From IMG/VR virus record IMGVR_UViG_3300050821_010368, positions 1-45,934 of that record: a stretch of DNA of 45,934 nt; one strand, written 5' to 3'. The position numbers and the translations under genes were made by a program. Shown here piece after piece: positions 23,375-32,112 of this stretch. The notes beneath the pieces were generated by a model. It did not search any database. It was not told where the DNA came from and saw only the letters and a program-made list of their open reading frames with translations. The stretch is from a virus. Each line of letters starts with the position of its first letter. Position 1 is the stretch's first letter.

Positions 23375-24859
23375 TTATTGACTGGCATTCCACACTAAGA
23401 ATCTTATTTCCACTTCGCCGGTTGCGGCGGCGTTCAAAAAGAATGTGCAACTTCCTGTTGCTGGAACTGCCTGACAAGAAGTTGCGGTAGTGTCATGCGT
23501 TGCGATTACGGGATAGACAATAGAATTAGTAGTAATAAGATTGTCCGTTAAGACGACACTTGATCCAGCCGCTGCAATACGAATACTTCCAGAAGGAAAA
23601 TTAATGGTCTTTGCTCCAGTCTGGCCTGCAATTTTTAAATCAAAAGGACTTTGTGGTCTCCACATTGCAACCTTTAGCCACGCGTGATTATTGGTGGAAT
23701 AATTGTCTGTGGCTGTGACTGTCGGTGCGCCAGTGAGTCCTATGTCCCACGTATTGTCATTTCCGCCACCATTGCCGTTGCCACCAGTTGGAAATATGCC
23801 ACCATCCCCGAATGTATGAGAGTTTAATCCCATGCAAAACATAACAGTGGAACCATCATATACCACTTCTCCAAAGTTGGCTGCACCCATCAATATGCCT
23901 TCAGTCCCGGACACATCGAAGTATCCAGATAGCGTAGCTGCGGCGGTCGAGTTTGCCGATTTTAGAAAGAAATTGGTGGCCTGAACGGTTGCATTTCCAA
24001 AGTTCGCCGGGCCAACATCTGCCGGGTCAATCGCATTGGCTGTGTTCAACCTGCCGTTGGCCTTAAAAACCTGACCAAAAGTTGTATTTATCGGAGTCAA
24101 AACGGTGAATATGCCGCTGGCCGGATTATACACTTCCACGTTGCCGTTATTCTGGTTCACTTCAAACAACTTGGAAACAGTTGCCGCTTGAAAATAGATG
24201 TTCGTTCCACCAATACTATACCCAGTAGTTAAGGGCTGATGGGGAACGGTGCCAACGACGCCAGACTCATAGGGAATCTCAACCAAATCTCCGTTGGTCG
24301 TGTCACCGACGGTCATTATGTTGTAGGTGTTGTAGCCCGAATGAGCGTGCAAGATACCAAGAGGCCACGGAGAATTGGCTATCATGTAACCCATCATGGG
24401 TGTATCGAAGTTCGGCCCTTGCATCCCAATCATGCCGACGTTCATTGCGATGGGGTCAACCACATAATATCCGTTGGCGTCAATGTTTCCCGCAATGGGA
24501 TTGGTGGTCTGCATCTTAAATCCAACACTCGCCCCAGAAGTGAAAGGAGAGCCGGTCACATACATAACCTGGTCGGTATTGGTGTTGCTCGTGGCAGGAA
24601 AAGTGAATGTGGTGGCGGTGCTTCCGTTGTTCAAACTGATGGTTGGCGTCACCAGCGTCGTGTTGGTGCCGTGTCCGTTGGACTGCTGGATCCCGTTTGT
24701 CGCGCCCCCCGTGCTGCTCCCGCCCCCGGGACTGATCACAATCCCGCCTCCGCCCACCCCCTGCGCAGGCAGGCGCACGGCCAGGCATAACATCGCGGCT
24801 AATACGATCCCCGCCTTCAATCGCAAATCGTAAATCATAAATCCAAAATTATGTGCCAC
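23375..24859 (-). CDS. Tail fibre-like protein with signal peptide
   Basis: 494 residues from GTG at 24859, or 487 from ATG at 24838. Residues 14-33 (LKAGIVLAAMLCLAVRLPAQG) form a signal peptide; the codons before it come from an FGFRISD-type repeat. The body is Asn/Thr/Gly-rich beta structure (SGYFDVSGTEGILMGAANFG, ANFGNATVQATNFFLKS), typical of distal fibre or capsule-binding proteins. Base composition is clearly more AT-rich than its neighbours, suggesting module exchange at a receptor-binding protein. Confidence 0.6.
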   Translation of the reverse strand: MAHNFGFMIYDLRLKAGIVLAAMLCLAVRLPAQGVGGGGIVISPGGGSSTGGATNGIQQSNGHGTNTTLVTPTISLNNGSTATTFTFPATSNTNTDQVMYVTGSPFTSGASVGFKMQTTNPIAGNIDANGYYVVDPIAMNVGMIGMQGPNFDTPMMGYMIANSPWPLGILHAHSGYNTYNIMTVGDTTNGDLVEIPYESGVVGTVPHQPLTTGYSIGGTNIYFQAATVSKLFEVNQNNGNVEVYNPASGIFTVLTPINTTFGQVFKANGRLNTANAIDPADVGPANFGNATVQATNFFLKSANSTAAATLSGYFDVSGTEGILMGAANFGEVVYDGSTVMFCMGLNSHTFGDGGIFPTGGNGNGGGNDNTWDIGLTGAPTVTATDNYSTNNHAWLKVAMWRPQSPFDLKIAGQTGAKTINFPSGSIRIAAAGSSVVLTDNLITTNSIVYPVIATHDTTATSCQAVPATGSCTFFLNAAATGEVEIRFLVWNASQ

Positions 24860-25232
24860 TCACCGGCCACCTCAATCCTTCCGCCGTGATCTTCGCCCAC
24901 GCGGTCCCTATCAGCGTGCCCAGCACCCCGCCGGTGCTTTGGTTGCTCACACACCGCACATACAGACCCCGATAAAACTGCGAATGCGTCAGGCTGAACG
25001 TGTCGCCCGCCGGCACCCAGGAGCTGTACCGCGGCGTGTTCGAGCCGTCCACCGCATTCCCCGCGTCCGCCGCGCTCGTGCAGTCAAACACCTCCACATA
25101 CGCCCCCGCGCTCGCCGTGCTCAGGCTCACAATCAGCGCGTGCGCCCGGTAATTATACGCCGCAATGGCCAGGTCCTTCGACAAATCCGCCGTGATCGGC
25201 TTGTCCCCAATATACCCCTGTATCAAAATCAT
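24849..25232 (-). CDS. Small virion protein, unknown
   Basis: 127 residues. Beta-rich, Ala/Ser/Thr-rich (AAYNYRAHALIVSLSTASAGAYVEVFDC, YRGLYVRCV), looking like a head decoration or adaptor domain. Lies between the capsid gene and the fibre. TAA stop overlaps the possible GTG start of the fibre. No family recognised. Confidence 0.5.
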   Translation of the reverse strand: MILIQGYIGDKPITADLSKDLAIAAYNYRAHALIVSLSTASAGAYVEVFDCTSAADAGNAVDGSNTPRYSSWVPAGDTFSLTHSQFYRGLYVRCVSNQSTGGVLGTLIGTAWAKITAEGLRWPVSGT

Positions 25233-25261
25233 AATTTGCCTTTTCTCTCAACTCTCAACTC

Positions 25262-25708
25262 TCAACCATAATTCTTCACCACCGTCCGCGGCCCCGCCCC
25301 AAACCCCACGCCCGTCACCTTGCCGCTCACCGCCTTCACCCGGCATTGCGGCCACCGCTTCAAAATATCCCGCATCCCCTCGTCGCTCATCAGCCCCTCA
25401 AACCCAAAATTCTCCTGCTGCTGCAATTGAAACCACACCGCCTGCGGAATCCGCGCCTCGATGCGCCCCCACTCATGCCCGTCGTCCTCCAGCGGACGCG
25501 CCGTCCGCTCCATCACCTGCGAGGCCCGGCCCAGCTTCGCCTCCGCCACCGCGCAATGCAGCACCTGTTTGTCCGCCAGCGTCCGCATCACGTCAAACGC
25601 CCGCCGCGGATCCATCCCCTGGCTCTCGCAAAACTCCGCCAGCCCCACAATGTCCTTCGGACGTTGCTTCGCCGCCGGCCCCCGGCCCTGTTCGGTCATG
25701 CTGAACAT
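25262..25708 (-). CDS. Conserved protein downstream of capsid gene
   Basis: 148 residues from ATG at 25708 (GAAGGAAACGG upstream); the extension to 25789 is rejected. Features: DIVGLAEFCESQGMDPRRAFDVM and FQLQQQENFGFEGLMSDEGMRDILKRWPQCRVK. Position just after the capsid gene suggests head completion, but no motif proves it. Confidence 0.5.
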   Translation of the reverse strand: MFSMTEQGRGPAAKQRPKDIVGLAEFCESQGMDPRRAFDVMRTLADKQVLHCAVAEAKLGRASQVMERTARPLEDDGHEWGRIEARIPQAVWFQLQQQENFGFEGLMSDEGMRDILKRWPQCRVKAVSGKVTGVGFGAGPRTVVKNYG

Positions 25709-25848
25709 TCCGTTTCCTTCTCCGCGCCCTTTGGGAAAGCCCCGCCGGCCGCCGCAAGCGGCCGACGGGACCAACCATTGAACGAACAACTACTAACTTC
25801 CCGTTTCCCGCCGAAACGCCAGTATCGGCGGAAACTTGTTTTCTTTCC

Positions 25849-25899
25849 GGGGTGGCTCGGGCGACCCGCCCGATCTGTCCGGCGACCCGCCGGACAGTC
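25849..25899 (-). repeat. Two-hairpin element, copy f (downstream of capsid gene)
   Basis: Intergenic, 12 bases past the capsid stop. First stem TCGGGCG/CGCCCGA and second stem CTGTCCGGCG/CGCCGGACAG both carry base-pair-preserving changes against other copies. May cap the capsid mRNA. Confidence 0.8.
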
Positions 25900-25910
25900 C
25901 CCTGCACAGC

Positions 25911-27050
25911 CTAACCCGTGTAATAGAACATCCCGAAATACATCGGGTTGTACACCACCAGGCTCAGCAGGCATTTCACGTCGAACGTGTCGCCGCCGCC
26001 GTTGTCCGGCAGGGGCATTTCAAACATCGGCACGCCCCAGCGTTTTGCAAACATCCCCTTCTTCAGGATGTACGCCGCCTTCGGCGCCTCCAGGAACACC
26101 CGCGTCGACCGGTTCCCGCTCGATGCCACCGCGCCCCCCGTGCTGTTCGTCGTCGTGGTGCCGATGAACCGGCTTTCCACCACCGCAAACCGCCCGAAGT
26201 CCGTGCGAATGACATCAATGCTGATCCCCAGCTCGCTGTCCTGGATCTGCTGCTGCAGCATCCGCACCTGCGTCGCCGCGATGCCGCCGCCCGTCACCGT
26301 CGCCGTCTGCGGGTCCGTCAGGAACGTGATCTGCTCGCGCAAATCCAGCCCTGTCAGGAACACATAATCCCCGGCCGCCGCCGCGCTCTTCCGCAACGCC
26401 TTGCTCATGCTCCGCATCGCGCTCAAGTTGAAACTCGTCGCCATGCTCGCCCCGGTCGTGAACGCCCCCGTCGCCGCAAACTGGATGTCCGTCGGCGCCC
26501 CGTACGTGAACCCGCTCGGGCTCGCATACGAATTGGCGTTGTCGATCATCTTGCGCATCCCGCTCATCAGGCTGCCCGTTGCCACGCCGGAATCCAGATA
26601 CGCCACCTGGTCCACCGATGCCAGCGCGCACTCCGCGTCCTGCTTCAGCAGCACATACGCGTCCGCCCGGCCGCGGCTGATGATGTTGCCCTTGCCCACG
26701 CCGGCAATGTTCGGGATCCGCTGCGCTATCCAGCCCGCGCCGTACGCCCGGCGGAAACCCTGCCCCACGTTGCCCATCTTCCGCATGTTCGTCGTCACGT
26801 CGCGCACCGGCGAATTGCCGCTCGCCACGTCCTCGCCGTCCGCCACGCCCAGCGCGCCCAACGGCACCGGAATGGTGTCCACGTTCCACGCAAACTCCGT
26901 GGCCGTCAGATCCATTTCCCTGCCCGCCATCGAATACATGGGCGTCAACTCGGGCTGCACCCGGTCAATCGTGTCCATGTAATCTTCAATTGTGATGTTG
27001 TCGTACAGCGCATTCGGCTGCCGCAACCCTGGTTCCAATGTCAATGCCAT
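25911..27050 (-). CDS. Major capsid protein (DUF5309/SU10-like HK97 fold)
   Basis: 379 residues from ATG at 27050 with GGAAAGAAA upstream; the longer frame reads through an intergenic repeat. The N-terminal pattern (IDRVQPELTPMYSMAGREMDLTATEFAWNVDTIPVP) and C-terminus (KAAYILKKGMFAKRWGVPMFEMP) fit the DUF5309/SU10-type major capsid proteins, HK97 fold. Preceded by the scaffold. Flanked on both sides by two-hairpin elements, which may protect or punctuate its mRNA. Confidence 0.8.
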   Translation of the reverse strand: MALTLEPGLRQPNALYDNITIEDYMDTIDRVQPELTPMYSMAGREMDLTATEFAWNVDTIPVPLGALGVADGEDVASGNSPVRDVTTNMRKMGNVGQGFRRAYGAGWIAQRIPNIAGVGKGNIISRGRADAYVLLKQDAECALASVDQVAYLDSGVATGSLMSGMRKMIDNANSYASPSGFTYGAPTDIQFAATGAFTTGASMATSFNLSAMRSMSKALRKSAAAAGDYVFLTGLDLREQITFLTDPQTATVTGGGIAATQVRMLQQQIQDSELGISIDVIRTDFGRFAVVESRFIGTTTTNSTGGAVASSGNRSTRVFLEAPKAAYILKKGMFAKRWGVPMFEMPLPDNGGGDTFDVKCLLSLVVYNPMYFGMFYYTG

Positions 27051-27084
27051 GTTATTTCTTTCCTTCCGGGCCGGCCAGGTTCTG

Positions 27085-27133
27085 GGGTGGCACGGGCGAC
27101 CCGCCCGTCGTTTCCGGCAACTTGCCGGGAACT
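27085..27133 (-). repeat. Two-hairpin element, copy g (upstream of capsid gene)
   Basis: Intergenic between scaffold and capsid. Second stem CCGGCA/TGCCGG keeps pairing although both arms differ from the consensus CCGGCG/CGCCGG. Confidence 0.8.
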
Positions 27134-27155
27134 TCCCAACCAAAATCCGCCGTCC

Positions 27156-28526
27156 CTACCGTCTTCCCGCCCCGGGCCTTTGACCCTGCGGGACCGCTTT
27201 CTCCAGGAAATCCGCAAACGACTGCTTTGAATGAGTTTTCGACACCTTTTCCATCGCCTTCGCAATCTCGCTCTTGCTGCTCGGCTGCCGCGCCCCCGCT
27301 GAACCCCCGCCGGCTGGTAAACCTCTACGCACGCCCCCGGCTGCTGGTGCCGCAGGCCTCTGGCCTGTGCTGACCGGCCTCGCGCCCGGCGTTCCGCGCC
27401 CCGCGCCCAGCACAGGCTTCACCTGCACCATCTCGTTGAGCGCCTTCTCCCCCAGCGCCAGCATCACGCCCACCATCGGACCCAGCGGATGATTCCGCAC
27501 CTCGGCCGTGCCCATGAACATCTGCGCCCGGCGCCCCAGCGGATCCTCCGCGTTATGAACCCACGCCAGTTTCGGATGCGACCGTATGTTTTGGGACACC
27601 CGCTCCCGTTGCGCTGCCGATTGCCGTCCCGCCACCAGTTCCTTTTCCCGGTTCGGCAAATGCACCTGCAACGCCTCGTTCGCCTCGATGCCGATGTCAA
27701 TCACCTGGTCCGCGTTCACCTCCCGGCCTTCATACGTCCCGCCGTTCGGATTCCGCGCCGCCCACGCCATCGCCTTCAGGCATTCCGCCCGCATCTTGTC
27801 CAGGTCCGCCGCGTTCTTGACCACGCCCGCGAACGGATTCGTGCTCGCCGACGCCGCCGCCTCCGCCGGCGCGCTCGCCAGTTGCGTCTCCAGCTCCGTA
27901 ACCCGCTGCTGCAACGTCTCCGCCGTCGCCTCCGTCTGCCGCAATTGCACCACCAGTTTGCCGATGCGTTTTACCTCACCGACCTGCAATTGTCCCGCCG
28001 CCAGCAGCTCCGCCAGTTCCGTCACGTGGGCTTTGGCCTCGTCCGTCAACCCGGCATACCCGCTGTCCGCCTGCGCCTGCGCCGCCTCGGCCTCCGCCGC
28101 CTCGCGCGCTTCCTTCTCTTCCGGTGTCTCCCCGGCCCGGGCCTCGGCCTCCGCCGCCTCCCGCGCCGCTCTCTCCTCATCCGTCTCTGCTCCGGCTTGT
28201 CCACCTTCGTGTCCTTCTGTGGAACTTCCGGCTCCGTCTGCGTTTCCCTCGTCCGCCGCCCCGCCTTTCCCTGCCGCGTGCGCCGCGTTCGGATCTGCGC
28301 CCGCTCCAGGTGCCGCCGAATCATCGGCCGCAGTATTGGAACCGTCTTGAAATTGAGTCTTCCCTGGATCGATTCCCGCCAGCATGGTTTCCAGTGACGA
28401 CTTTGGCACCGGCCCGTCCCCGGCCGGAGCCGTGAACGACAGTGCCGCGCTTCCGTTTCCCGCGCCGTTGCTGGCGACGCGGAGGGCGTTCGGAGAACCC
28501 GGCCGATTCAATACATTTGCAGGCAT
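27156..28526 (-). CDS. Capsid scaffolding protein
   Basis: 456 residues. Low-complexity Ala/Gly/Glu-rich N-terminal third, long acidic coiled coil at about 110-225 (TDEERAAREAAEAEARAGE, LQQRVTELETQL), and a basic C-terminal helix (KAMEKVSKTHSKQSFADFL) as used by scaffolds to bind capsid protein. Lies directly upstream of the capsid gene. A CAGGCC hairpin repeat is read in frame near residue 388. No ribosome site is evident; ATG at 28526. Confidence 0.7.
   Translation of the reverse strand: MPANVLNRPGSPNALRVASNGAGNGSAALSFTAPAGDGPVPKSSLETMLAGIDPGKTQFQDGSNTAADDSAAPGAGADPNAAHAAGKGGAADEGNADGAGSSTEGHEGGQAGAETDEERAAREAAEAEARAGETPEEKEAREAAEAEAAQAQADSGYAGLTDEAKAHVTELAELLAAGQLQVGEVKRIGKLVVQLRQTEATAETLQQRVTELETQLASAPAEAAASASTNPFAGVVKNAADLDKMRAECLKAMAWAARNPNGGTYEGREVNADQVIDIGIEANEALQVHLPNREKELVAGRQSAAQRERVSQNIRSHPKLAWVHNAEDPLGRRAQMFMGTAEVRNHPLGPMVGVMLALGEKALNEMVQVKPVLGAGRGTPGARPVSTGQRPAAPAAGGVRRGLPAGGGSAGARQPSSKSEIAKAMEKVSKTHSKQSFADFLEKAVPQGQRPGAGRR
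27344..27374 (-). repeat. CAGCCG-hairpin repeat, covarying copy 4 (in scaffold gene)
   Basis: Hairpin CAGGCC-TCT-GGCCTG (27353-27367) with the family flanks (TGCTGACC); both stem arms changed together compared with CAGCCG/CGGCTG. Confidence 0.55.
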
Positions 28527-28707
28527 AACATGGTTTTGTTTATTTGACTCAGCGCCAAGTTGCTGAGTTATTCGCCATGTTGTCCGCCTTCCCTCCCGTC
28601 CTCACAAGCCAATCTATTACCACCGCCCCCCCAAACCCCTCCAAACCACCCCAAAAACCTCCAAACCACTCAAAATGAGTTTCACCCTCCCCTCCGTTTC
28701 TGAAATC
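28527..28707 (-). promoter_or_regulatory. Intergenic region with hairpin and G-rich tract
   Basis: 181 bases between the methyltransferase and scaffold genes. A hairpin ACTCAGC/GCTGAGT (28547-28568) and, at 28618-28674, a minus-strand run of GG, GGGG and GGGGGGG blocks separated by T-rich spacers. This could fold as a G-quadruplex in the transcript leader of the capsid module. No promoter is recognised. Confidence 0.4.
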
Positions 28708-29916
28708 TCAAATCTCCGATCTCAAATTTTCCACCGCCTGTATCCTCTCCCCCAGCCATCGTATCACCGGCACCGCCATGCTGTTTCCCAGCGCCCGATA
28801 CCGCGGCCCGTCGCACGCCGGCTTGCCGCGATACGTCACCAGCGTGTAATCATCGGGAAATCCCTGCAACCGCTCGCATTCCCTCGGCGTCAGCCGCCGC
28901 ACGGCCATTCGTGTCGCCACCGCCGGCGCATGGCCTCCTTCTGCCAGCGGATGACACGCATCACCGGCCTTCGGACTCGAATAATTTCCCTTGCTCGTCA
29001 CCTGCGTGGTGTCAAAAACAATCGGCGCCTCATGGTTGCACGTCAGCGACGGCGAGCCGTCGCTGACCATCTCCGCCCCAGCCTGACCGTGGGCAATGAC
29101 AATCGGCGTTCCCCGCCCCGTTCCGTCCTCGCTCGCGTCAAATCCATCAGCGCGGAGGCTCTGCGCCACCGCATGCCTGGCCTTACCCTTCAACGGCGGA
29201 CTCCCGTTCTCCGTATAACCCAGTTGCGTGTCCCCGCCCTGTTTGGAATCGAATCCGATCGCAATTACGGCTCCATCGCAGTCGGCATCGCTTCCAGGCC
29301 CGCCACCGCCTTTAGTGCGTGCGCTAATTGTGGGGGCAGTTCCTTGCCCCGGCGTTCGGCCCGGCGCAGGATGCCCGCACAGGCTCGCGGCGTCAAAAAG
29401 AACCGCCGCGGCACGCTGCCACTGTCCTCCAATATGGCCGACAACGAACACGCGCTTCCGCCGCTGCGCCAGTCCGAAGTATTGAGCGTCCAAAACTGCG
29501 TAGGCGAACCCATACCCGACGGCCCCCAGCCCTCCAAGGAAGGAGCCAAAGTCCCGTCCGCCTGCGGATGACAGCACACCGGGGACATTTTCCCAAACGA
29601 CCCAGGTGGGAGCCAGCCGCTCAACAATGGCCAGAAATGTGAGGGCAAGGTTGCCACGCGGATCTGCCAGTCCCTTTCGCAGTCCGGCGACGCTGAAGCT
29701 CTGGCAGGGCGTGCCTCCAATAAGAACGTCAATTCGTTCTCGCGGCCAGTCTCGGAATTTCGTGATGTCGCCATAATTCGGTGTGTCCGGGTAATGCTGC
29801 TTCAAAACCGCGCAAGGAAACGGCTCGATCTCCGCCGTGAACGCGCAACTCCAACCCAGCGGACTCCATGCCACCGTCGCCGCCTCAATCCCGGAACATA
29901 TCGATCCGTATGTCAT
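28708..29916 (-). CDS. DNA cytosine-C5 methyltransferase
   Basis: 402 residues from ATG at 29916 (the TTG extension is rejected). Motif I (YGSICSGIEAATVAW), motif IV GGTPCQSFS with catalytic Cys near residue 71, motif VI WENVPG near 108-113, and the C-terminal GNSMAVPVIRWLG (motif X). Transfers methyl from SAM to C5 of cytosine, probably to escape host restriction. The central target-recognition part (GFDSKQGGDTQLG ... CHPLAEGGHAP) is typical of phage Dcm-like enzymes. The gene is a little less GC-rich than the structural genes. Confidence 0.92.
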   Translation of the reverse strand: MTYGSICSGIEAATVAWSPLGWSCAFTAEIEPFPCAVLKQHYPDTPNYGDITKFRDWPRERIDVLIGGTPCQSFSVAGLRKGLADPRGNLALTFLAIVERLAPTWVVWENVPGVLSSAGGRDFGSFLGGLGAVGYGFAYAVLDAQYFGLAQRRKRVFVVGHIGGQWQRAAAVLFDAASLCGHPAPGRTPGQGTAPTISARTKGGGGPGSDADCDGAVIAIGFDSKQGGDTQLGYTENGSPPLKGKARHAVAQSLRADGFDASEDGTGRGTPIVIAHGQAGAEMVSDGSPSLTCNHEAPIVFDTTQVTSKGNYSSPKAGDACHPLAEGGHAPAVATRMAVRRLTPRECERLQGFPDDYTLVTYRGKPACDGPRYRALGNSMAVPVIRWLGERIQAVENLRSEI

Positions 29917-29923
29917 CAGAGTC

Positions 29924-29954
29924 AATCAGCGTCAATCAGCGCAGATTAGCGGTT
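29924..29954 (-). repeat. CGCTAAT repeat 7
   Basis: Gives the TAA stop of the 121-residue gene just before the cytosine methyltransferase start. Confidence 0.75.
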
Positions 29955-30311
29955 GCCTTGCTCTTCCTGCTCCCTTCTCTTCATTTCCGCCAGCCGCGCC
30001 TCCCTCGCCTCCTCCCGCGCCGCCTCCACCCGGTCCAGCAGCGCATACAACGCCGCCGCCCGGCCCCGCTGATACTCCACCCGGCTTTGCCGGATCCGCC
30101 CGCTCAACAACCCCTGCATCTCCTGCTCAAACTGGTCCGTCACCAGTTCCATCAGCGACCGCGCCGCCGCGTCCCCCTCCGCCATCCGGCCCAGCGCCGC
30201 CAGCAGCTCCGCGTCCTCCATCCGCCGCTTCTTCCGCCATCGCTCCGGCCGCACAAAATCAAAAATTGCGCGTAACCGCTGCCGAATTGTATCAATCTTT
30301 TCCATGTTCAT
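29946..30311 (-). CDS. Helical protein, unknown
   Basis: 121 residues, overlapping the methyltransferase-like gene upstream by ATGA. Entirely charged helix (MEDAELLAALGRMAEGDAAARS, then RVEAAREEAREARLAEMKRR coiled coil). TAA stop lies in a CGCTAAT-type repeat. No family recognised; possibly a partner of the adjacent modification genes. Confidence 0.5.
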   Translation of the reverse strand: MNMEKIDTIRQRLRAIFDFVRPERWRKKRRMEDAELLAALGRMAEGDAAARSLMELVTDQFEQEMQGLLSGRIRQSRVEYQRGRAAALYALLDRVEAAREEAREARLAEMKRREQEEQGNR

Positions 30312-30862
30312 AGCGGCTTTTGGAAGATGGAGAATAACCGAATCATTCGGTTCGCTCCAGTGACAACCCCGATCAATGCTATGAAATTCCAGTCTGCACG
30401 CTTGAATGAAGGATAGCGTGTGTGCAATAGTGCGTAATATCCGCCTGGTCGTAGCACGCGCCGCGCTTCATCCATCGCCTTCTTCAGCTTGAACGGCGGC
30501 GTGCCGTATTTCTCTGAATCTGCGTTTGAGTATGGCGGATCGCTGATATACAAATCAAAACTTGCCTCCTTAAACGGCAGCTTCTCCGCGCTGGCAATGA
30601 TTTGTGGGTTACGCTGCGCGTCCCGGACCAAATCCACCGTCACCCCAGGACCGCTCAGTGTCCCACATGGGCACTGCAGGATGTCTTTTGCTCCAGGAAA
30701 CAGCGCCAGAACCCGTTTCAAAAACGTCAGCGGAAATTGCCCGTAAAAATGCGTCTTCATCCACGCCGTGGGGCAATACCACACTCCGTAAACCCATCCT
30801 TTATCCGTCACTGTGATTGGATACTTTGGAAATGTCCGATTCAAATGTTCCACGTCCATCAT
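30308..30862 (-). CDS. SAM-dependent methyltransferase, DPPY type
   Basis: 184 residues. Motif IV YISDPPYS (residues 105-112), with a preceding acidic strand and KKAMDEARRVLRPGGYYALLHTRYP, the usual shape of N6-adenine/N4-cytosine DNA methylases and related small phage MTases. The SAM site (ILQCPCGTLSGPG) is Cys-rich and unusual. The start ATG (30862, or 30859) follows directly on a CGCTAAT repeat. Less GC-rich than its neighbours. Confidence 0.75.
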   Translation of the reverse strand: MMDVEHLNRTFPKYPITVTDKGWVYGVWYCPTAWMKTHFYGQFPLTFLKRVLALFPGAKDILQCPCGTLSGPGVTVDLVRDAQRNPQIIASAEKLPFKEASFDLYISDPPYSNADSEKYGTPPFKLKKAMDEARRVLRPGGYYALLHTRYPSFKRADWNFIALIGVVTGANRMIRLFSIFQKPL

Positions 30863-30863
30863 A

Positions 30864-30896
30864 ATTAGCGTCCATCAGCGTTCATTAGCGGTTAAC
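30864..30896 (-). repeat. CGCTAAT repeat 8
   Basis: Gives the TAA stop of the GT4-like gene; the methyltransferase ATG follows directly. Confidence 0.85.
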
Positions 30897-32112
30897 TCTT
30901 CTTCTCCCCCTCGCGCCCCGCGACCCGCGCCACAAACCCGTTCACTATCTCCCACCGCACCTCATTCAGTTTCTTCCCCGCCACGTTTTCCTTGATCCAC
31001 GCCCGGCTCTCCTCCACGTCACTGTGAATCGCCCGCGCCCCGTCCATCATTCGCGTCCCGCCCTTCGCAAACGCCATCGCCTGGCCCAGCGCGAAATCAT
31101 TGATCGCCCGCTGCAAACAATTCTTGAAACTGTCCGGCCCATCATACACTTCCCCCTCGCGCCCCGCGCCCCGCGCCCCGCGCCCTCCATCGTAATTCCT
31201 CACCCCCGGCCTCAACCACTCCTCCCACGCCGGCGCCAGCGTGATCGCCCCCGCGCAACTCGCCTCGATCCACGCCAGGTTGCTCCGACACCTATTAAAC
31301 CCGTTCTCCTTCAGCGGCACAATCTGCAGCCACGGCCGCAAATGACACAACATCCCCATGTAAAGCATCGGGTCCGCCCCTGTGTCATGCTCCAGATTCC
31401 CCGACGGTATCGCCTCGCTCACCTGCCACGGCGGCTCGCCCAGGAACGCCCATTTCCACGCCGCATTCTTAGGGTCCCGCGCCACCGCCTCAATCGCCGG
31501 CAACACCTCCAGCAAATCCGCGTCATGATTCCCCCAGCCCCGCCACACAATCCGCTTCGTCCGCGGCCCCTCCGTAAACGGCCACTGACATCCATTCGGC
31601 AGCACCCTGATCTTCCCCTCCCCGGGTGGAACGGGCGACCCGCCCGTCAACTTCGGCGACTCGCCGAAGTTTCCCTCCGGCGTCCTTCTCCGCTTGATCT
31701 CCTCCGTGCTCACCGTCACCACGTCCGCCAAGTTCACCAGCGTGTCCAGCACCGGCCGGATCTCCTCCGCGTTGAACGCCCCGCAGTTCGGATTATAAAT
31801 CGGCACACAACACAGGTCATCATCCCAGTCCACCCACACCGGCAGACCCATCATCTTCGCCATCCGCGCCAGGTTGCCATGATGCCGCGTGTACGGCGCG
31901 CTCATGAACAATGCGTCCAACCCCGCCAGCCAGCTCCAACCCATGCTGCGCTCGCCCTGACCCGTTGAATGCGGCAGCACCAGTTCCAGCCGCCGATCCT
32001 CCCGCGCCATCGCCGACAGCGGCCCCAGCGCCCGCATCAAACTCACCCCCCCGTTCGCATCCGGCGTCACCACCCCCAGCCGCATCCGCACCACCCATTC
32101 AGGTAATTTCAT
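30892..32112 (-). CDS. GT4-like glycosyltransferase
   Basis: 406 residues. GT-B style: N-terminal RLGVVTPDANGGVSLMRALGPL; VWVDWDDDL at 92-100; C-terminal donor-site pattern (GFNRCRSNLAWIEASCAGAITLAPAWEEWLRPG). Carries two repeats in frame: GESPKLTGGSPVPP at 150-163 and a GRGARGAGREGE stretch near 310. TAA stop lies in a CGCTAAT repeat; ATGA with the ASCH gene upstream. One of three glycosyltransferases here, so glycosylation of virion, DNA or host surface is likely. Confidence 0.7.
   Translation of the reverse strand: MKLPEWVVRMRLGVVTPDANGGVSLMRALGPLSAMAREDRRLELVLPHSTGQGERSMGWSWLAGLDALFMSAPYTRHHGNLARMAKMMGLPVWVDWDDDLCCVPIYNPNCGAFNAEEIRPVLDTLVNLADVVTVSTEEIKRRRTPEGNFGESPKLTGGSPVPPGEGKIRVLPNGCQWPFTEGPRTKRIVWRGWGNHDADLLEVLPAIEAVARDPKNAAWKWAFLGEPPWQVSEAIPSGNLEHDTGADPMLYMGMLCHLRPWLQIVPLKENGFNRCRSNLAWIEASCAGAITLAPAWEEWLRPGVRNYDGGRGARGAGREGEVYDGPDSFKNCLQRAINDFALGQAMAFAKGGTRMMDGARAIHSDVEESRAWIKENVAGKKLNEVRWEIVNGFVARVAGREGEKKS
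31622..31672 (-). repeat. Two-hairpin element, copy h
   Basis: Second stem AACTTCGGCGA/TCGCCGAAGTT. In frame in the GT4-like gene as GESPKLTGGSPVPP. Confidence 0.85.

Noticed and set aside
23375-24859. Diversity-generating retroelement target in the fibre gene
   Set aside because: No reverse transcriptase gene and no template repeat of the fibre 3' end were seen in the window.
25911-27143. Longer capsid start at 27143
   Set aside because: The extra 31 codons read through an intergenic two-hairpin element; the ATG at 27050 has a good ribosome site.
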